From Nocardia vinacea NBRC 16497 (GTDB lineage: Bacteria; Actinomycetota; Actinomycetes; Mycobacteriales; Mycobacteriaceae): a stretch of DNA of 64,000 nucleotides. The stretch lies in assembly GCF_000308835.1 (NCBI RefSeq), contig NZ_BAGN01000427.1:21986-85985 (forward strand). Direction: 5' to 3'. Under the pieces are notes generated by a model. It saw only the letters and a list, made by a program, of their open reading frames with translations, did no database searches and was not told the origin of the DNA. A program made the translations under genes and the position numbers. Shown here piece after piece: positions 7,388 to 16,102 of the stretch (positions within the stretch are counted from its first letter, which is position 1; each line of letters opens with the position of its first letter).

Positions 7388-7744
7388 TTACTTCCCGGCG
7401 GCGTTGTAGGCGGCGACGATGTCAGCGGAGATCCGGCCGCGCGCCGATACTTTGTGCCCATTTTTGCGGGCCCATTCTCGGATAGCGAGCGACTGGTCCC
7501 GGTCCACCGTAGACCGAATGTCCTTACCGACACCTCCGGTCTTGGTCTTGGACCGGGACTTCAGCCGTCCGAGCTTGCGCGCGTTCCCCGTCCAAGGTTC
7601 CAGTGCCTCACGGAGCTTTCCGGCATTCTTTTTCGAAAGATCGATCTGATAGGTAACCCCGTCGAGGGAGAACTCAACGGTCTCATCGGCTTTCGACGTG
7701 CCATCCAAATCATCGACCATGGTAACGGTCACTTTCTTCGCCAT
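7388..7744 (-). CDS. lsr2: Lsr2-family nucleoid-associated protein
   Basis: A 118-residue protein with the two Lsr2 parts. The N-terminal dimerisation domain (VTVTMVDDLDG, DETVEFSLDG, YQIDLSKKNA) is followed by a linker and a C-terminal DNA-binding domain (IREWARKNGHKVSARGRIS) with the AT-hook-like RGR. Lsr2 is the actinobacterial H-NS analogue that coats and silences AT-rich, often acquired, DNA. The length matches the family. Nocardia genomes commonly carry more than one copy, so this may be a paralogue near accessory DNA rather than the main copy. Confidence 0.95.
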   Translation of the reverse strand: MAKKVTVTMVDDLDGTSKADETVEFSLDGVTYQIDLSKKNAGKLREALEPWTGNARKLGRLKSRSKTKTGGVGKDIRSTVDRDQSLAIREWARKNGHKVSARGRISADIVAAYNAAGK

Positions 7745-8295
7745 GAGTCAGCCCTTCATGTGTGAGCATTTCTTCGGCATGCTGATGGTAGTTGCCACTA
7801 TATCCAACATTGCAGCGTGATATGTCGACGTACATGAGCAGACGACAGTCTGCGGCGCACGCTGTTCGACTGCCTATTTCTTCTCACGCGGATCATCAAT
7901 CGACCGGCATATCGGTGAGCAACATTTCCGACGCAAAACGTTTGCTCGCTGGACAACACCTTCCGGGGGCCACCTGGACACGGGTCGATCGTCGTGATGA
8001 CCGCCTCGACAAGCTCTCGAGGCGATAGAAACCCTCCCGCGGCAACGTCGGCGAGCTGCCCGAAGAATCGGCGTCGCGCACCACCAGCAATATGGTGACA
8101 ACATCGGCGGGCTCCGCCAATTACTATCGGGCCACGGTTGAGGTTTCGGAGGCATTGGTGAAGTCATGCCGCCGGGAGTACCTGTGCACTCGGCCGTGGC
8201 AGCGGCCCCACATGCGGCGTGGTCGCAGAGCGCGCCGCGGCTCGTGGATTCCCGCGCACTGCGGGTCTGGTTGATGCGCGCGGAACCCTATCTGA

Positions 8296-8655
8296 TTGTG
8301 CTGCGGGGATATTGACGCAATCGCCGGTAAGGCCGTCGTGGATCCCGCTGGTCGCACCTCGAGAACGTGGGAGGTTGTCCCGCTGACCGACTCATGCGCG
8401 ATGGGGCTGGAGGTCGGCTTGCGTCTCGCCTCCCATTACGGCATACAGCCCCTGCCGGTCGGGGTTGGTGGCGCTCGGTCTGGTCGCCGATCCCGCATCC
8501 GGTGCCGCGCACGCTCTACGTGACGGGTTGGAACGCGATGCGCTGCTCGAATAGTTGCAATCGGACATCCTCGGTTCACCGCCGAGCCGACTCGACACCG
8601 TACTGCTGCCGCCGGGGGACGGCCGGCCTCACCAACCGACCGTCACCCGTAGATT
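8296..8655 (+). pseudogene. Decayed coding remnant, possibly YcaO-like
   Basis: The 7745-8745 interval has no intact gene. Within it, three short pieces in shifting frames look formerly coding. One begins after GDIDAIAG and runs through GLEVGLRLASHYGIQPLP. Another, in a second frame, reads LVADPASGAAHALRDGLERDALLE before a TAG, with a further open stretch behind the stop. The Ala-rich segment ending in ERDALL resembles the YcaO-family region before the Glu-Arg-Asp-Ala motif. A 49-codon frame at 8166-8315 may be another piece. Frameshifts and a nonsense codon imply decay. The family call is weak. Confidence 0.28.
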
Positions 8656-8745
8656 AAGCGCTTAACCATCGCCTGTCCAGAGGTCACACCGAAGCGGCCC
8701 TCCCGCCGCGAAAATTTCCGGTAGGCGATGTTTCGAGCGCCGGGT

Positions 8746-9750
8746 CTAGGTCGAGGCGCGCACGACGAGCCGGGCGATGTCCGTCGGCTCAGGAGCCGAC
8801 GGCACCGGATACCCCAGTTCGGTGAGGACTGCCGCGATCGCGGCGGTGGCGACCGCGGTGGGATCGAACTCCACGGTGGTCAAGGGCGGTGAACTGAACG
8901 CTCCCATGGGGTTTGCGTCCACGCCGATGACAGCGAGGTCGGCGGGGCAGCGGAGTCCGGCTTCGTGGATGCCGAACAGCACCAGGCCCGCGATCTCGTC
9001 GCTCTGCGCACAAACAGCGGTCACCCCGTCGCGCACCCAGCCGGCCACCACAGTCGCGACATTGTCCGGAGTGACCTCGCCGACGGTGATGGACGGCAGA
9101 TCGTGCAGGCGTGCCGCTTGGGCGACGCCCTCGAACCAATAGTCGCCCAGGGCACGCCATTTCGCGATTCCGGTATAGGCGAAGGCGATCTTGCGGTGCC
9201 CACGCGAGACCAGATGCCCGACCCGCAACGTGCCGACCGACAGCAACGGGTCCCCGAGCGCGGGCAGCAGCCCGATCTCGATATGCGGCACCTTCGCCGC
9301 GCGCACCGCGGTGCGTACGTGACTGCTCAGCGGAAACATGCTGACGACCGCGGTCGGATCGAGATTGCCGATGGCGTCGACGACCTGCTGATCGTCCTCG
9401 GTCTCGAAGATCTGCACCTGCAACAACCCGTGGCGGGCGAGTTCGGTGGTCATCCGGTTACCGGCCTCGATCGGCATATCACCGACCGCTACCCGCGGCA
9501 CTACATACAGCACCACGCCGCCCTTACCGCGCGCCAGATTCCGCGCGGCGACGTTCGGCCGATACCCCAACTGTTCGGCGGCGGCGTAGACCGCTTCCCG
9601 GGTTCGCGCCGAAATCCGCTTGCCCTCGGCATTGTTCAGGACATAGCTGACCGTCGCGGTCGATACCTTCGCCAGCCGCGCGACATCGGCGTTCGTAGGC
9701 CGCGCAATCCTGTCCTCGACGCTCGACGCGTCACCCTCACGAGCGGCCAT
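8746..9750 (-). CDS. LacI-family transcriptional regulator
   Basis: A 334-residue protein. The N-terminal HTH reads PTNADVARLAKVSTATVSYVLN (split here only by its helices) and a hinge-like NVAARNLARG follows. The rest is a periplasmic-binding-like sensor domain ending in a typical TTVEFDPTAVATAA stretch. The start at MAAREGDAS gives the normal family length; the frame extends upstream without homology. It lies directly downstream of the mce operon tail (28 bp after the epimerase stop on the same strand side), so it may be co-transcribed or act on that operon. The effector is unknown. Confidence 0.88.
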   Translation of the reverse strand: MAAREGDASSVEDRIARPTNADVARLAKVSTATVSYVLNNAEGKRISARTREAVYAAAEQLGYRPNVAARNLARGKGGVVLYVVPRVAVGDMPIEAGNRMTTELARHGLLQVQIFETEDDQQVVDAIGNLDPTAVVSMFPLSSHVRTAVRAAKVPHIEIGLLPALGDPLLSVGTLRVGHLVSRGHRKIAFAYTGIAKWRALGDYWFEGVAQAARLHDLPSITVGEVTPDNVATVVAGWVRDGVTAVCAQSDEIAGLVLFGIHEAGLRCPADLAVIGVDANPMGAFSSPPLTTVEFDPTAVATAAIAAVLTELGYPVPSAPEPTDIARLVVRAST

Positions 9751-9778
9751 GGCCTCATGATGGCACGCCGTGCACCGC

Positions 9779-10792
9779 TCATCCTGTTCGCCATCCCCGT
9801 CGGCGGTGCTCGAAGAACTCCGCGGCGCGGCGGATCGAATTCTCCACCGGCTCGGGCTTCCAGCCGAGTTCACGCTCGGCCTTGCCGTGGTCGAGCGGCG
9901 ACATCAATTCGGCCATACGCAAACCGACTGTGGCGAATGGGAGGTCGCGGTTCACCAAACGGGCCGCGAGGTCGTTGCCGCGGGCAGCGAGGTAGAGCAT
10001 TCCCAGGGGTAAGCCGATGCGCGGTGCGCGGACTCCCACAGCATCAGCGGCGATCGCATGGACCTCGCGACTGCTCAGGTAGCGGTCGGAAACGATGTAC
10101 CGCTCGCCCGGACGGCCGTGGGAGCCCGCGAGGACCATCGCACGCGCGGCGTCCTCGATCCCGACTACCTCCGAGGAGAAGTCGAAATAGAAGGGGAACC
10201 GCCCGGCGGCGACCCGGGCGATCACCGAACCGTGCGGTGTCGGCGCCCAGTCGCCGGGGCCATAGGTCGTGGACACGCACATGGCTACTGCCGGGAGGGA
10301 ATTCTCCCGAAAGTAGCGCATGACGAGATCCTCGGCCGCGACTCTGGCCGCGATGTACGGACCGCCGTCGTCCCAATTGTGCGGGTCGGCCTCGGTGACC
10401 GGACCTTGGTCGCTGATGGCCAGCGTTCCCGCGGTACTGGTGAAGACGAATTTGTCCAAACCGGCCGCGGTGGCGGCGTCCAGCACATGTCGCAAACCCT
10501 CGACATTGGTGCGGAACAGGGGCGCCGGATCGCGCAACCACATCCGTGCGTCCACGACACAGTAGTAGACGACGTCACACCCCTTCATCGCCGAACGCAG
10601 TCCGGTGTCATCGAAGACGTCACCGTAAACGCGTTCGACATCGAGGTCGTCGATCCCCAGCGTCGAACTGGTGGGGCGCAACATCACCCGCACGTTTGCT
10701 CCGTCGGTCGCCAACCGCCGGGTCACATGGCTTCCCAAGAATCCGCTGGCCCCGATGACCAGCTTCTTCGACCGTGTCATAGCCGCCGACAT
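9779..10792 (-). CDS. NAD-dependent epimerase/dehydratase (3-beta-HSD/DFR-like)
   Basis: A 337-residue extended SDR. GASGFLG near residues 12-18 binds NAD. The body resembles dihydroflavonol reductase/3-beta-hydroxysteroid dehydrogenase proteins: TNVEGLRHVLDAA, VFTSTAGT, STTYGPGD. The active-site segment reads YIAAR, so the usual Lys of Tyr-x-x-x-Lys appears as Arg. It is the last gene of the mce operon, 2 bp after the mycofactocin-type SDR, in keeping with oxidation or reduction of an imported sterol- or lipid-like substrate. The start may instead be 12 bases downstream (MTRSKK). Confidence 0.88.
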   Translation of the reverse strand: MSAAMTRSKKLVIGASGFLGSHVTRRLATDGANVRVMLRPTSSTLGIDDLDVERVYGDVFDDTGLRSAMKGCDVVYYCVVDARMWLRDPAPLFRTNVEGLRHVLDAATAAGLDKFVFTSTAGTLAISDQGPVTEADPHNWDDGGPYIAARVAAEDLVMRYFRENSLPAVAMCVSTTYGPGDWAPTPHGSVIARVAAGRFPFYFDFSSEVVGIEDAARAMVLAGSHGRPGERYIVSDRYLSSREVHAIAADAVGVRAPRIGLPLGMLYLAARGNDLAARLVNRDLPFATVGLRMAELMSPLDHGKAERELGWKPEPVENSIRRAAEFFEHRRRGWRTG

Positions 10793-10794
10793 AC

Positions 10795-11631
10795 CTACTT
10801 CAGCATGCTGCCCGCGTCGATCGGCAAAGGTACGCCGGTCACGTAGCGGGACTCGTCCGATGCCAGGTAGAGCACCGCATTGCTGATGTCGATCGGATCC
10901 ACCCACGGCACCGGAAGGGTGTGGAACATTTGGCAGATCGGCTCGAGATCCTTCGGCCCCGGGTTCTCCAGGTCGGGGCGGAACAGCTTGAAAGTCCCCT
11001 CGTTCAGCAACATATCTGTGCTGACATGAGTGGGATGCACCGAATTGACCCGGATCGAGTGCTGCCCCAATTCGACGGCGAAGGTTCGCATGAGACCGAC
11101 CACACCGTGCTTGGCCGCGACGTAGTGTCCGACGTGCGGGTACGCCTTGAGACCACCGACCGAGCTGGTGAGGATGACCGAGCCGCCACGACCGGCCGCG
11201 ATCATATGCGGCGCACCAGCTTTCACGGTTTTCCATACGCCACCGAGGTTGACGCCGATCATGTCGTCCCACAGGTTTTCCTCGAGATCGACCAGCAGAC
11301 CACCTTCGTTGCCGATGCCCGCGTTCGCGATGATGATGTCCAGCCGACCAAGCTGCTCGACGCCACTGTCCACCGCCGCCTTCAGCGCCGCGTAGTCGCG
11401 CACGTCGACCTCGGCAGTGACGACGCGCCGACCTTCGGCCTTGACGAGATCGGCGGTGGTCGCCAGATCCGCCGGGGTCGGCATCGGAAAAGGCACGTTG
11501 TCCAGCTGTTTACAAACGTCGACGGCAATGATGTCGGCGCCCTCCTGCGCCAGCCGCACGGCGTGGCTGCGGCCCTGGCCGCGTGCCGCGCCGGTAATGA
11601 ATGCGACCTTTCCTTCGACCCGTCCGGTCAT
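10795..11631 (-). CDS. Mycofactocin-coupled type SDR oxidoreductase
   Basis: A 278-residue SDR beginning MTGRVEGKVAFITGAARGQG, the characteristic start of the carveol-dehydrogenase-like, mycofactocin-coupled SDR family. That family holds NAD tightly and has an insert after the second strand, here KQLDNVPFPMPTP. NAGIG, the SSVGG Ser region, YVAAK (Tyr-x-x-x-Lys) and a C-terminal TGVPLPIDAG are all present. No mycofactocin synthesis genes lie in this window. The gene sits between P450 and the epimerase and likely oxidises an alcohol product made by the P450. Confidence 0.93.
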   Translation of the reverse strand: MTGRVEGKVAFITGAARGQGRSHAVRLAQEGADIIAVDVCKQLDNVPFPMPTPADLATTADLVKAEGRRVVTAEVDVRDYAALKAAVDSGVEQLGRLDIIIANAGIGNEGGLLVDLEENLWDDMIGVNLGGVWKTVKAGAPHMIAAGRGGSVILTSSVGGLKAYPHVGHYVAAKHGVVGLMRTFAVELGQHSIRVNSVHPTHVSTDMLLNEGTFKLFRPDLENPGPKDLEPICQMFHTLPVPWVDPIDISNAVLYLASDESRYVTGVPLPIDAGSMLK

Positions 11632-11663
11632 GATTACCTCTATTCGTAGTGTTGATTCGTTGG

Positions 11664-12866
11664 TCAGGAAGTGAAGGCGGGCAACGTTTCCCAGCCGCGG
11701 ACGGTCGAAGTGGGCGACAGCTTGGTATTGGCCGTGTCGACCTCCCACTCGGGGAACCGCGCCAAGATCTCCTCCAGCGCGATCCGCCCCTCCAACCGAG
11801 CCAACGCCGACCCCATGCAGTAGTGCGTGCCCACGCTGAAGGTCAGGTGTTGGCGGGTATCCCGATGGATGTCGAAAACATCGCCGTCCGTTGGGAATTG
11901 CCGGTGGTCTCGGTTCGCCGCACCGATGAGCATCATCATGACGCTGCCCTCCGGAACCGTCCGGCCGTGCAGTTCGACATCCCGGGTCACATAGCGCGCG
12001 ACGTGCGGTGCGGGTGGTTCGAACCTGAGCAGTTCCTCGACCGCGTTCGGAATGAGCCGCGGATTCTCGACCAGCTCACGCCGTTGGTCGGGATGTTCGG
12101 CGAGCACCTTGCCCGCCCAACCGATCAGCCTCGTTGTGGTCTCGTTACCGGCGCCGGCTACTACATTGACGTAGATCAGCAACTCGTCGCGGGTGAGTCG
12201 CCGCACGGTTCCGGTCTCGTCCTCGAATTCCACGTTGAGCAGTTCGGTCATAATGTCGTCGGACGGGTGCTCCGCACGCCAATCGATATACGCGGAGAAG
12301 ATTTCGCCGGTCGCCAGCCCCTCCGAGGCAGCCTTCATCGGCTGGCCTTCCTCGGTCCGCATCTGATCGTTCGCGAAGTCTCGGATGGCTTCCTGGTCCT
12401 CCTCCGGAATCCCGAGCAGCATGCCGATCGTGCGCATCGGCATCTGTGCGCCGATATCGGCGATGAAATCCAGCCGACCGGTGCCGACCAGCGGATCCAG
12501 GCTGCGGACGCAGAATTGACGAATCTTGTCCTCGAGTTCCCGGATCTTGCGCGGAGTGAACATGCGGGACAAGAGCTTTCGGTGGATGTCGTGGACCGGC
12601 GGATCCTCGAAGATCAGAATTCCCGGCGGCATCTCGATTCCGGCCTTGATCAGCTCGAGGATGGCTCCGCGGGCGGAACTGTAGGTGCCCGTGTCGAGCA
12701 ATCCCGCATTCACATCGGCCCACCGGCTGATCGCGTAGAAGTCGTGCTGCTCGTTGTAATAGAGGGGCAGTTCGTCGCGGAGCCGCTTGAACATCGGGTA
12801 GGGATCAGCGTTGAGTTGGACATCGTATGGGTCGTAGTAGATGTCTCTGATCGCACTGGTAGTCAC
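11664..12866 (-). CDS. Cytochrome P450
   Basis: A 400-residue soluble bacterial P450. The I-helix has AGAGNETTT near 236-244. The ExxR motif is in EELLRFEPP. The heme loop FSVGTHYCMG begins at 343 and its Cys350 is the iron ligand. No membrane anchor. It is placed after mceA-F and mam in the same minus-strand operon, followed by two dehydrogenases, so it probably hydroxylates the lipid, terpenoid or steroid taken up by the Mce system. No ferredoxin gene is adjacent, so electrons must come from elsewhere. Confidence 0.95.
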   Translation of the reverse strand: MTTSAIRDIYYDPYDVQLNADPYPMFKRLRDELPLYYNEQHDFYAISRWADVNAGLLDTGTYSSARGAILELIKAGIEMPPGILIFEDPPVHDIHRKLLSRMFTPRKIRELEDKIRQFCVRSLDPLVGTGRLDFIADIGAQMPMRTIGMLLGIPEEDQEAIRDFANDQMRTEEGQPMKAASEGLATGEIFSAYIDWRAEHPSDDIMTELLNVEFEDETGTVRRLTRDELLIYVNVVAGAGNETTTRLIGWAGKVLAEHPDQRRELVENPRLIPNAVEELLRFEPPAPHVARYVTRDVELHGRTVPEGSVMMMLIGAANRDHRQFPTDGDVFDIHRDTRQHLTFSVGTHYCMGSALARLEGRIALEEILARFPEWEVDTANTKLSPTSTVRGWETLPAFTS

Positions 12867-12932
12867 GGAGATTCACCTCTCCTTCTCGAATTTCGACATT
12901 GCATTTATTTGTTGGATGGCCGGACCGAGCGC

Positions 12933-13667
12933 CTAGGGCAGCTCGACCTTGCTCGTCAGCCACCGACCGTCGACGCGGTCCATGGTCATCAAGATGCGGT
13001 TGCGGTCGACGCGGGGCGTCGGGTTGGTCACGTTCGTGATCTCGGCGTCGACGAACAGCATGATCACGGCCTGGTTCTCGGAAGCGGACTGCACACTCGC
13101 GGCGACGACGTGTCCCTTGCTCACCGACTTGGCCTGCAGCAGCATCGGTTTGAGCTGATCCGCCGACTTGCTGTACATGCTCTTGAATTCCCCGGTCGCC
13201 CCGTTCAGGACGGTCGCGAAATCGCTGTCGATATGCGAGGAGTCGATGCTGGTCAGGGCCGTCGCAAAGTCCTGGGCGGCCGCCAACGCCGCCGTGCCCG
13301 CGGCTTGGCGATCGTTGCGGGTCTCGAGTTTCCAGCCGAACACCGCCGCGAGTATGACCGAAACCACGACGAGCAGCAGCAGGATCCCGGTCAGCGGGCG
13401 TGGCTGCAATCGGCGCCACGAGCGGCCGGATTTCCCGGTACCCTCGGCGGCGTCCGCGACCGCGACCACGCCGTCCTCAGCCGCGGCGGCGTTTTCAGTT
13501 GCGTACTCACCGGCGTCGGACGCTTCCGCGCCGACAGTCGATGGTGCCGAATCATCATGACTCTCATCGGGATTCGTGGCTGACACCGGGTCGGACACCG
13601 CACTCGCGCCGTCGGACGACACCGAGTCGTCGACCTTGTCCATTGCCATCACCGAGCTCTTGTTCAT
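12933..13667 (-). CDS. Mce-associated membrane protein (Mam)
   Basis: A 244-residue protein with an acidic, Ala/Ser-rich N-terminal half (1-85), one membrane helix (LTGILLLLVVVSVILAAVFG, about 95-115) and an extracytoplasmic NTF2-like domain ending RWLTSKVELP. This matches the Mam proteins that follow mce gene clusters and stabilise the Mce complex. It is 38 bp downstream of mceF. The start has AGGAGACAAGG in the preceding bases (reverse strand). Confidence 0.87.
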   Translation of the reverse strand: MNKSSVMAMDKVDDSVSSDGASAVSDPVSATNPDESHDDSAPSTVGAEASDAGEYATENAAAAEDGVVAVADAAEGTGKSGRSWRRLQPRPLTGILLLLVVVSVILAAVFGWKLETRNDRQAAGTAALAAAQDFATALTSIDSSHIDSDFATVLNGATGEFKSMYSKSADQLKPMLLQAKSVSKGHVVAASVQSASENQAVIMLFVDAEITNVTNPTPRVDRNRILMTMDRVDGRWLTSKVELP

Positions 13668-13705
13668 CCTTGTCTCCTGTTCACAATCGTCGTTCCCCCG
13701 ATGCG

Positions 13706-14968
13706 CTATCCCCCTTGCACGAATGGGCCGCCGTAGGTCGGTGGTACGGAGTACGGCCCGGTCGGTGTCGGGTCCGCGCGCTGCTGCGGATCCACGCCGG
13801 GTGGGATGGTCGCCGTGTTGTCGCCGGGCGGCCGGGGCGCGTTCGCCGCGCCACGTGGCATCAGCGACGGGTCGGTATTCGTACACCGGGCGTGCAGGTA
13901 GGGTTCCGGGGAATCCGGAATGGTGCCTGGGAGGCGCGGCAGGTCGTAGTCGCACGCGTACTTCGGGTAGACACTCGCAATGGCCCACACCCCTCCGTCG
14001 TGCAGGGCCGAGATGATGGCATCGAGCGTCGAGCCGGTGCGCTGCTGTGGGAAGAAGAATTCTTGCAGCGCCGGCACGTGTACGTAGGCCATCTGTGAGG
14101 TGGTGGCCAGGTTGCCCAGCAGCTGCACCATGGTCGGCGAGTTGTCGGCGATGATCTTGTCCACGGCGGTAAGCGCGGCCGGTGTGTTGTCGACCAGGGT
14201 CTGGTAACCGCCGGTCATCGAGCCGACTCCGGCCATCGTCTGTGCCAGGTTGGCGGCGGTCGCCTGCAGCCCCGGAGCGGCGTCGCGCAGCGTGAAGAGC
14301 ACTGACTTACTGTTATGCAGTAGCGAAACCGTCTGCGGCAGAACCGAATCCAGGGTAGAGAGCAGCAACATACCGCCGTCGACGATGGCGGCCAGTTTCT
14401 CGGGTGCTGCCGAACTCGCGCCGAGTTCGCGCACTATCGCCTCGATCTGGGCCGGATCCAGCTGCGCCAGCGTGCCGCTCATGCTGGCGAGCATGGTGGC
14501 CAACGTGACCGGTGTGGATGTCCGCTCTTTGGCGACGACGTCGCCGTCGGCCAGATACGGCCCGTTCTCGGATGCGGGCAGGAAGTCCAGATATTGTTCG
14601 CCAGCCGCCGACAACGAGGCAACCCGAACCTCGCCGGTACGCGGGATCCGCACACGGGAGCGGATGTCGGCAACGGCGACGACCTTCTCGCCGTCAACGC
14701 CCACCGACCGCACGCGGCCAACCCGGACGCCGCGCAGCGTGACGTCCTGACCGGGCAGCAGGCCGCCGGATTGGGCCAGTTCGACCCGCACCTGGTACTG
14801 CGACCGGAACGGATCGAGTTGCAGGGAGCCCAACAGCAGGTACCCGAGCCCGAGGACCAGAACGAGCAGTAGGCCGATGCACGAGGTCAGCAGGCGGTGG
14901 CGCGACATTTGCCGCACCGTGTACACCAGCGCCCGCGCGGGTGGTTCCAAAATTACGGCTGTTTTCAT
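13706..14968 (-). CDS. mceF: Mce-family substrate-binding protein, MceF position
   Basis: A 420-residue protein with a membrane helix near 25-45, the MlaD/Mce beta-barrel domain (about 50-125, with LPGQDVTLRGVRVGRVRSV) and a long helical region typical of the periplasm-spanning Mce tube. The C-terminal about 60 residues are Pro-rich (NAPRPPGDN onwards), as is usual for MceF. It overlaps the mceE stop by 4 bases (ATGA). Together with MceA-E it should form the hetero-hexameric lipid conduit. Confidence 0.9.
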   Translation of the reverse strand: MKTAVILEPPARALVYTVRQMSRHRLLTSCIGLLLVLVLGLGYLLLGSLQLDPFRSQYQVRVELAQSGGLLPGQDVTLRGVRVGRVRSVGVDGEKVVAVADIRSRVRIPRTGEVRVASLSAAGEQYLDFLPASENGPYLADGDVVAKERTSTPVTLATMLASMSGTLAQLDPAQIEAIVRELGASSAAPEKLAAIVDGGMLLLSTLDSVLPQTVSLLHNSKSVLFTLRDAAPGLQATAANLAQTMAGVGSMTGGYQTLVDNTPAALTAVDKIIADNSPTMVQLLGNLATTSQMAYVHVPALQEFFFPQQRTGSTLDAIISALHDGGVWAIASVYPKYACDYDLPRLPGTIPDSPEPYLHARCTNTDPSLMPRGAANAPRPPGDNTATIPPGVDPQQRADPTPTGPYSVPPTYGGPFVQGG

Positions 14969-16086
14969 CGGCCTGGCTCGACTTTTTCTCGCAAGCGGTT
15001 GAGGGTGTATTCCAGCGACCCGATGAAGTTCACCCAATCGGTCGCGTCCGGCATTCTGGCGCCGGAATCGGTCGGAGTATTCGGATCCGGCAACGCACCG
15101 ATCGCGAGCCGGGCGACATCGACATTCACGTGCGCCGACGACGCACTCGTCACTTTCATGATCAGCGGGATAAGCCCGATAAGTGCGTCGAGGTTTGCGT
15201 CAGGATTGTTCGCTGCGGTGTTCATGCCGTCGGCCAGCAAATTGACCGATTCCATCAAGCTGCGGTCGTTCGTGCCGTTCACCGAGGGGTACCGGGCAAT
15301 CTGCTGGGTGATCCGGTTCACCTGCCCGACCAGATCGATGATGCCGCGGGTGTTATCGCCGATGACCTGCAGAGCCGGTCCGGCCGCGGCGAGGACGTCG
15401 CTGACGTCGGCCCGCTGCGTCGCGATCGTCGCGCTCAGATCGCCGGTCGCCGCCAGGATTTCGCGGATCCGGTCGGACCGGGTCGAGAGGTTTTTCACCA
15501 ATTGCCTGGTCTGCTCGATCATCTCGGCCAGGCGGTCACCGCGACCGCCGACGGCCGCGCCGAGGCTGTTGGCCAGGCTGGTGAAGTTCTCGATGGCACC
15601 ACCGTTGACGAACAAGGCCGCTCTGGTGAGCACTTCCTCGATGGTCGCCGCAGCCGACGTCGACTTCAGCGGAATTCGCGCGCCGTCGCCCAGATCGGGA
15701 GCCGCAGGATCCGGCTCGGCGGGCGGCGTAAGTGCGACGAACACGTCACCCATCGGTGTGGCCGAACGCAATTCGGCGGTGGTTCCCCCGGGCAACCGCA
15801 CACCGGATTTGATCCGCATCACGACCACGGCCGTGTAATTTTCGGCCTGCATCGACTGGACTTCACCGATATCGGCGCCGTTGAGCCGGACCTTCGCTTT
15901 GGCCGGCAGGTTGAGCGCGTTGGCGAAGGTGGCCGTCAAGGAATAGCTGTCGCCGCCGATGCCCGGCGCCGGTAATGGGAGCTTGTCCAGGGTCACCGAA
16001 CACGCGGTGGCCGAGCAGGCAGCGGCTGACACCGCCACCACCGCGGTCATGCGGAGAAGGCGTTGTCGCGAACCGAATTTCGTCAT
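14965..16086 (-). CDS. mceE: Mce-family lipoprotein, MceE position
   Basis: A 373-residue protein. The signal sequence ends in the lipobox SATAC near residue 29, so the mature protein should be lipid-anchored, as expected for MceE. The Mce domain follows (AKVRLNGADIGEVQSM) and then a long helical tail. The start at 16086 gives a standard lipoprotein signal with basic residues FGSRQRLLR. It is 16 bp from mceD and overlaps mceF. Confidence 0.9.
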   Translation of the reverse strand: MTKFGSRQRLLRMTAVVAVSAAACSATACSVTLDKLPLPAPGIGGDSYSLTATFANALNLPAKAKVRLNGADIGEVQSMQAENYTAVVVMRIKSGVRLPGGTTAELRSATPMGDVFVALTPPAEPDPAAPDLGDGARIPLKSTSAAATIEEVLTRAALFVNGGAIENFTSLANSLGAAVGGRGDRLAEMIEQTRQLVKNLSTRSDRIREILAATGDLSATIATQRADVSDVLAAAGPALQVIGDNTRGIIDLVGQVNRITQQIARYPSVNGTNDRSLMESVNLLADGMNTAANNPDANLDALIGLIPLIMKVTSASSAHVNVDVARLAIGALPDPNTPTDSGARMPDATDWVNFIGSLEYTLNRLREKVEPGR

Positions 16087-16102
16087 AATCGAGTCATCTC
16101 TG

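Noticed and set aside
10795..11631. Presence of a mycofactocin biosynthesis locus
   Set aside because: Only an SDR of the coupled type is present; no mftA-F genes are seen in the window.
11649..13583. 644-codon plus-strand frame
   Set aside because: Antisense to the P450 and Mam genes; no recognisable protein features.
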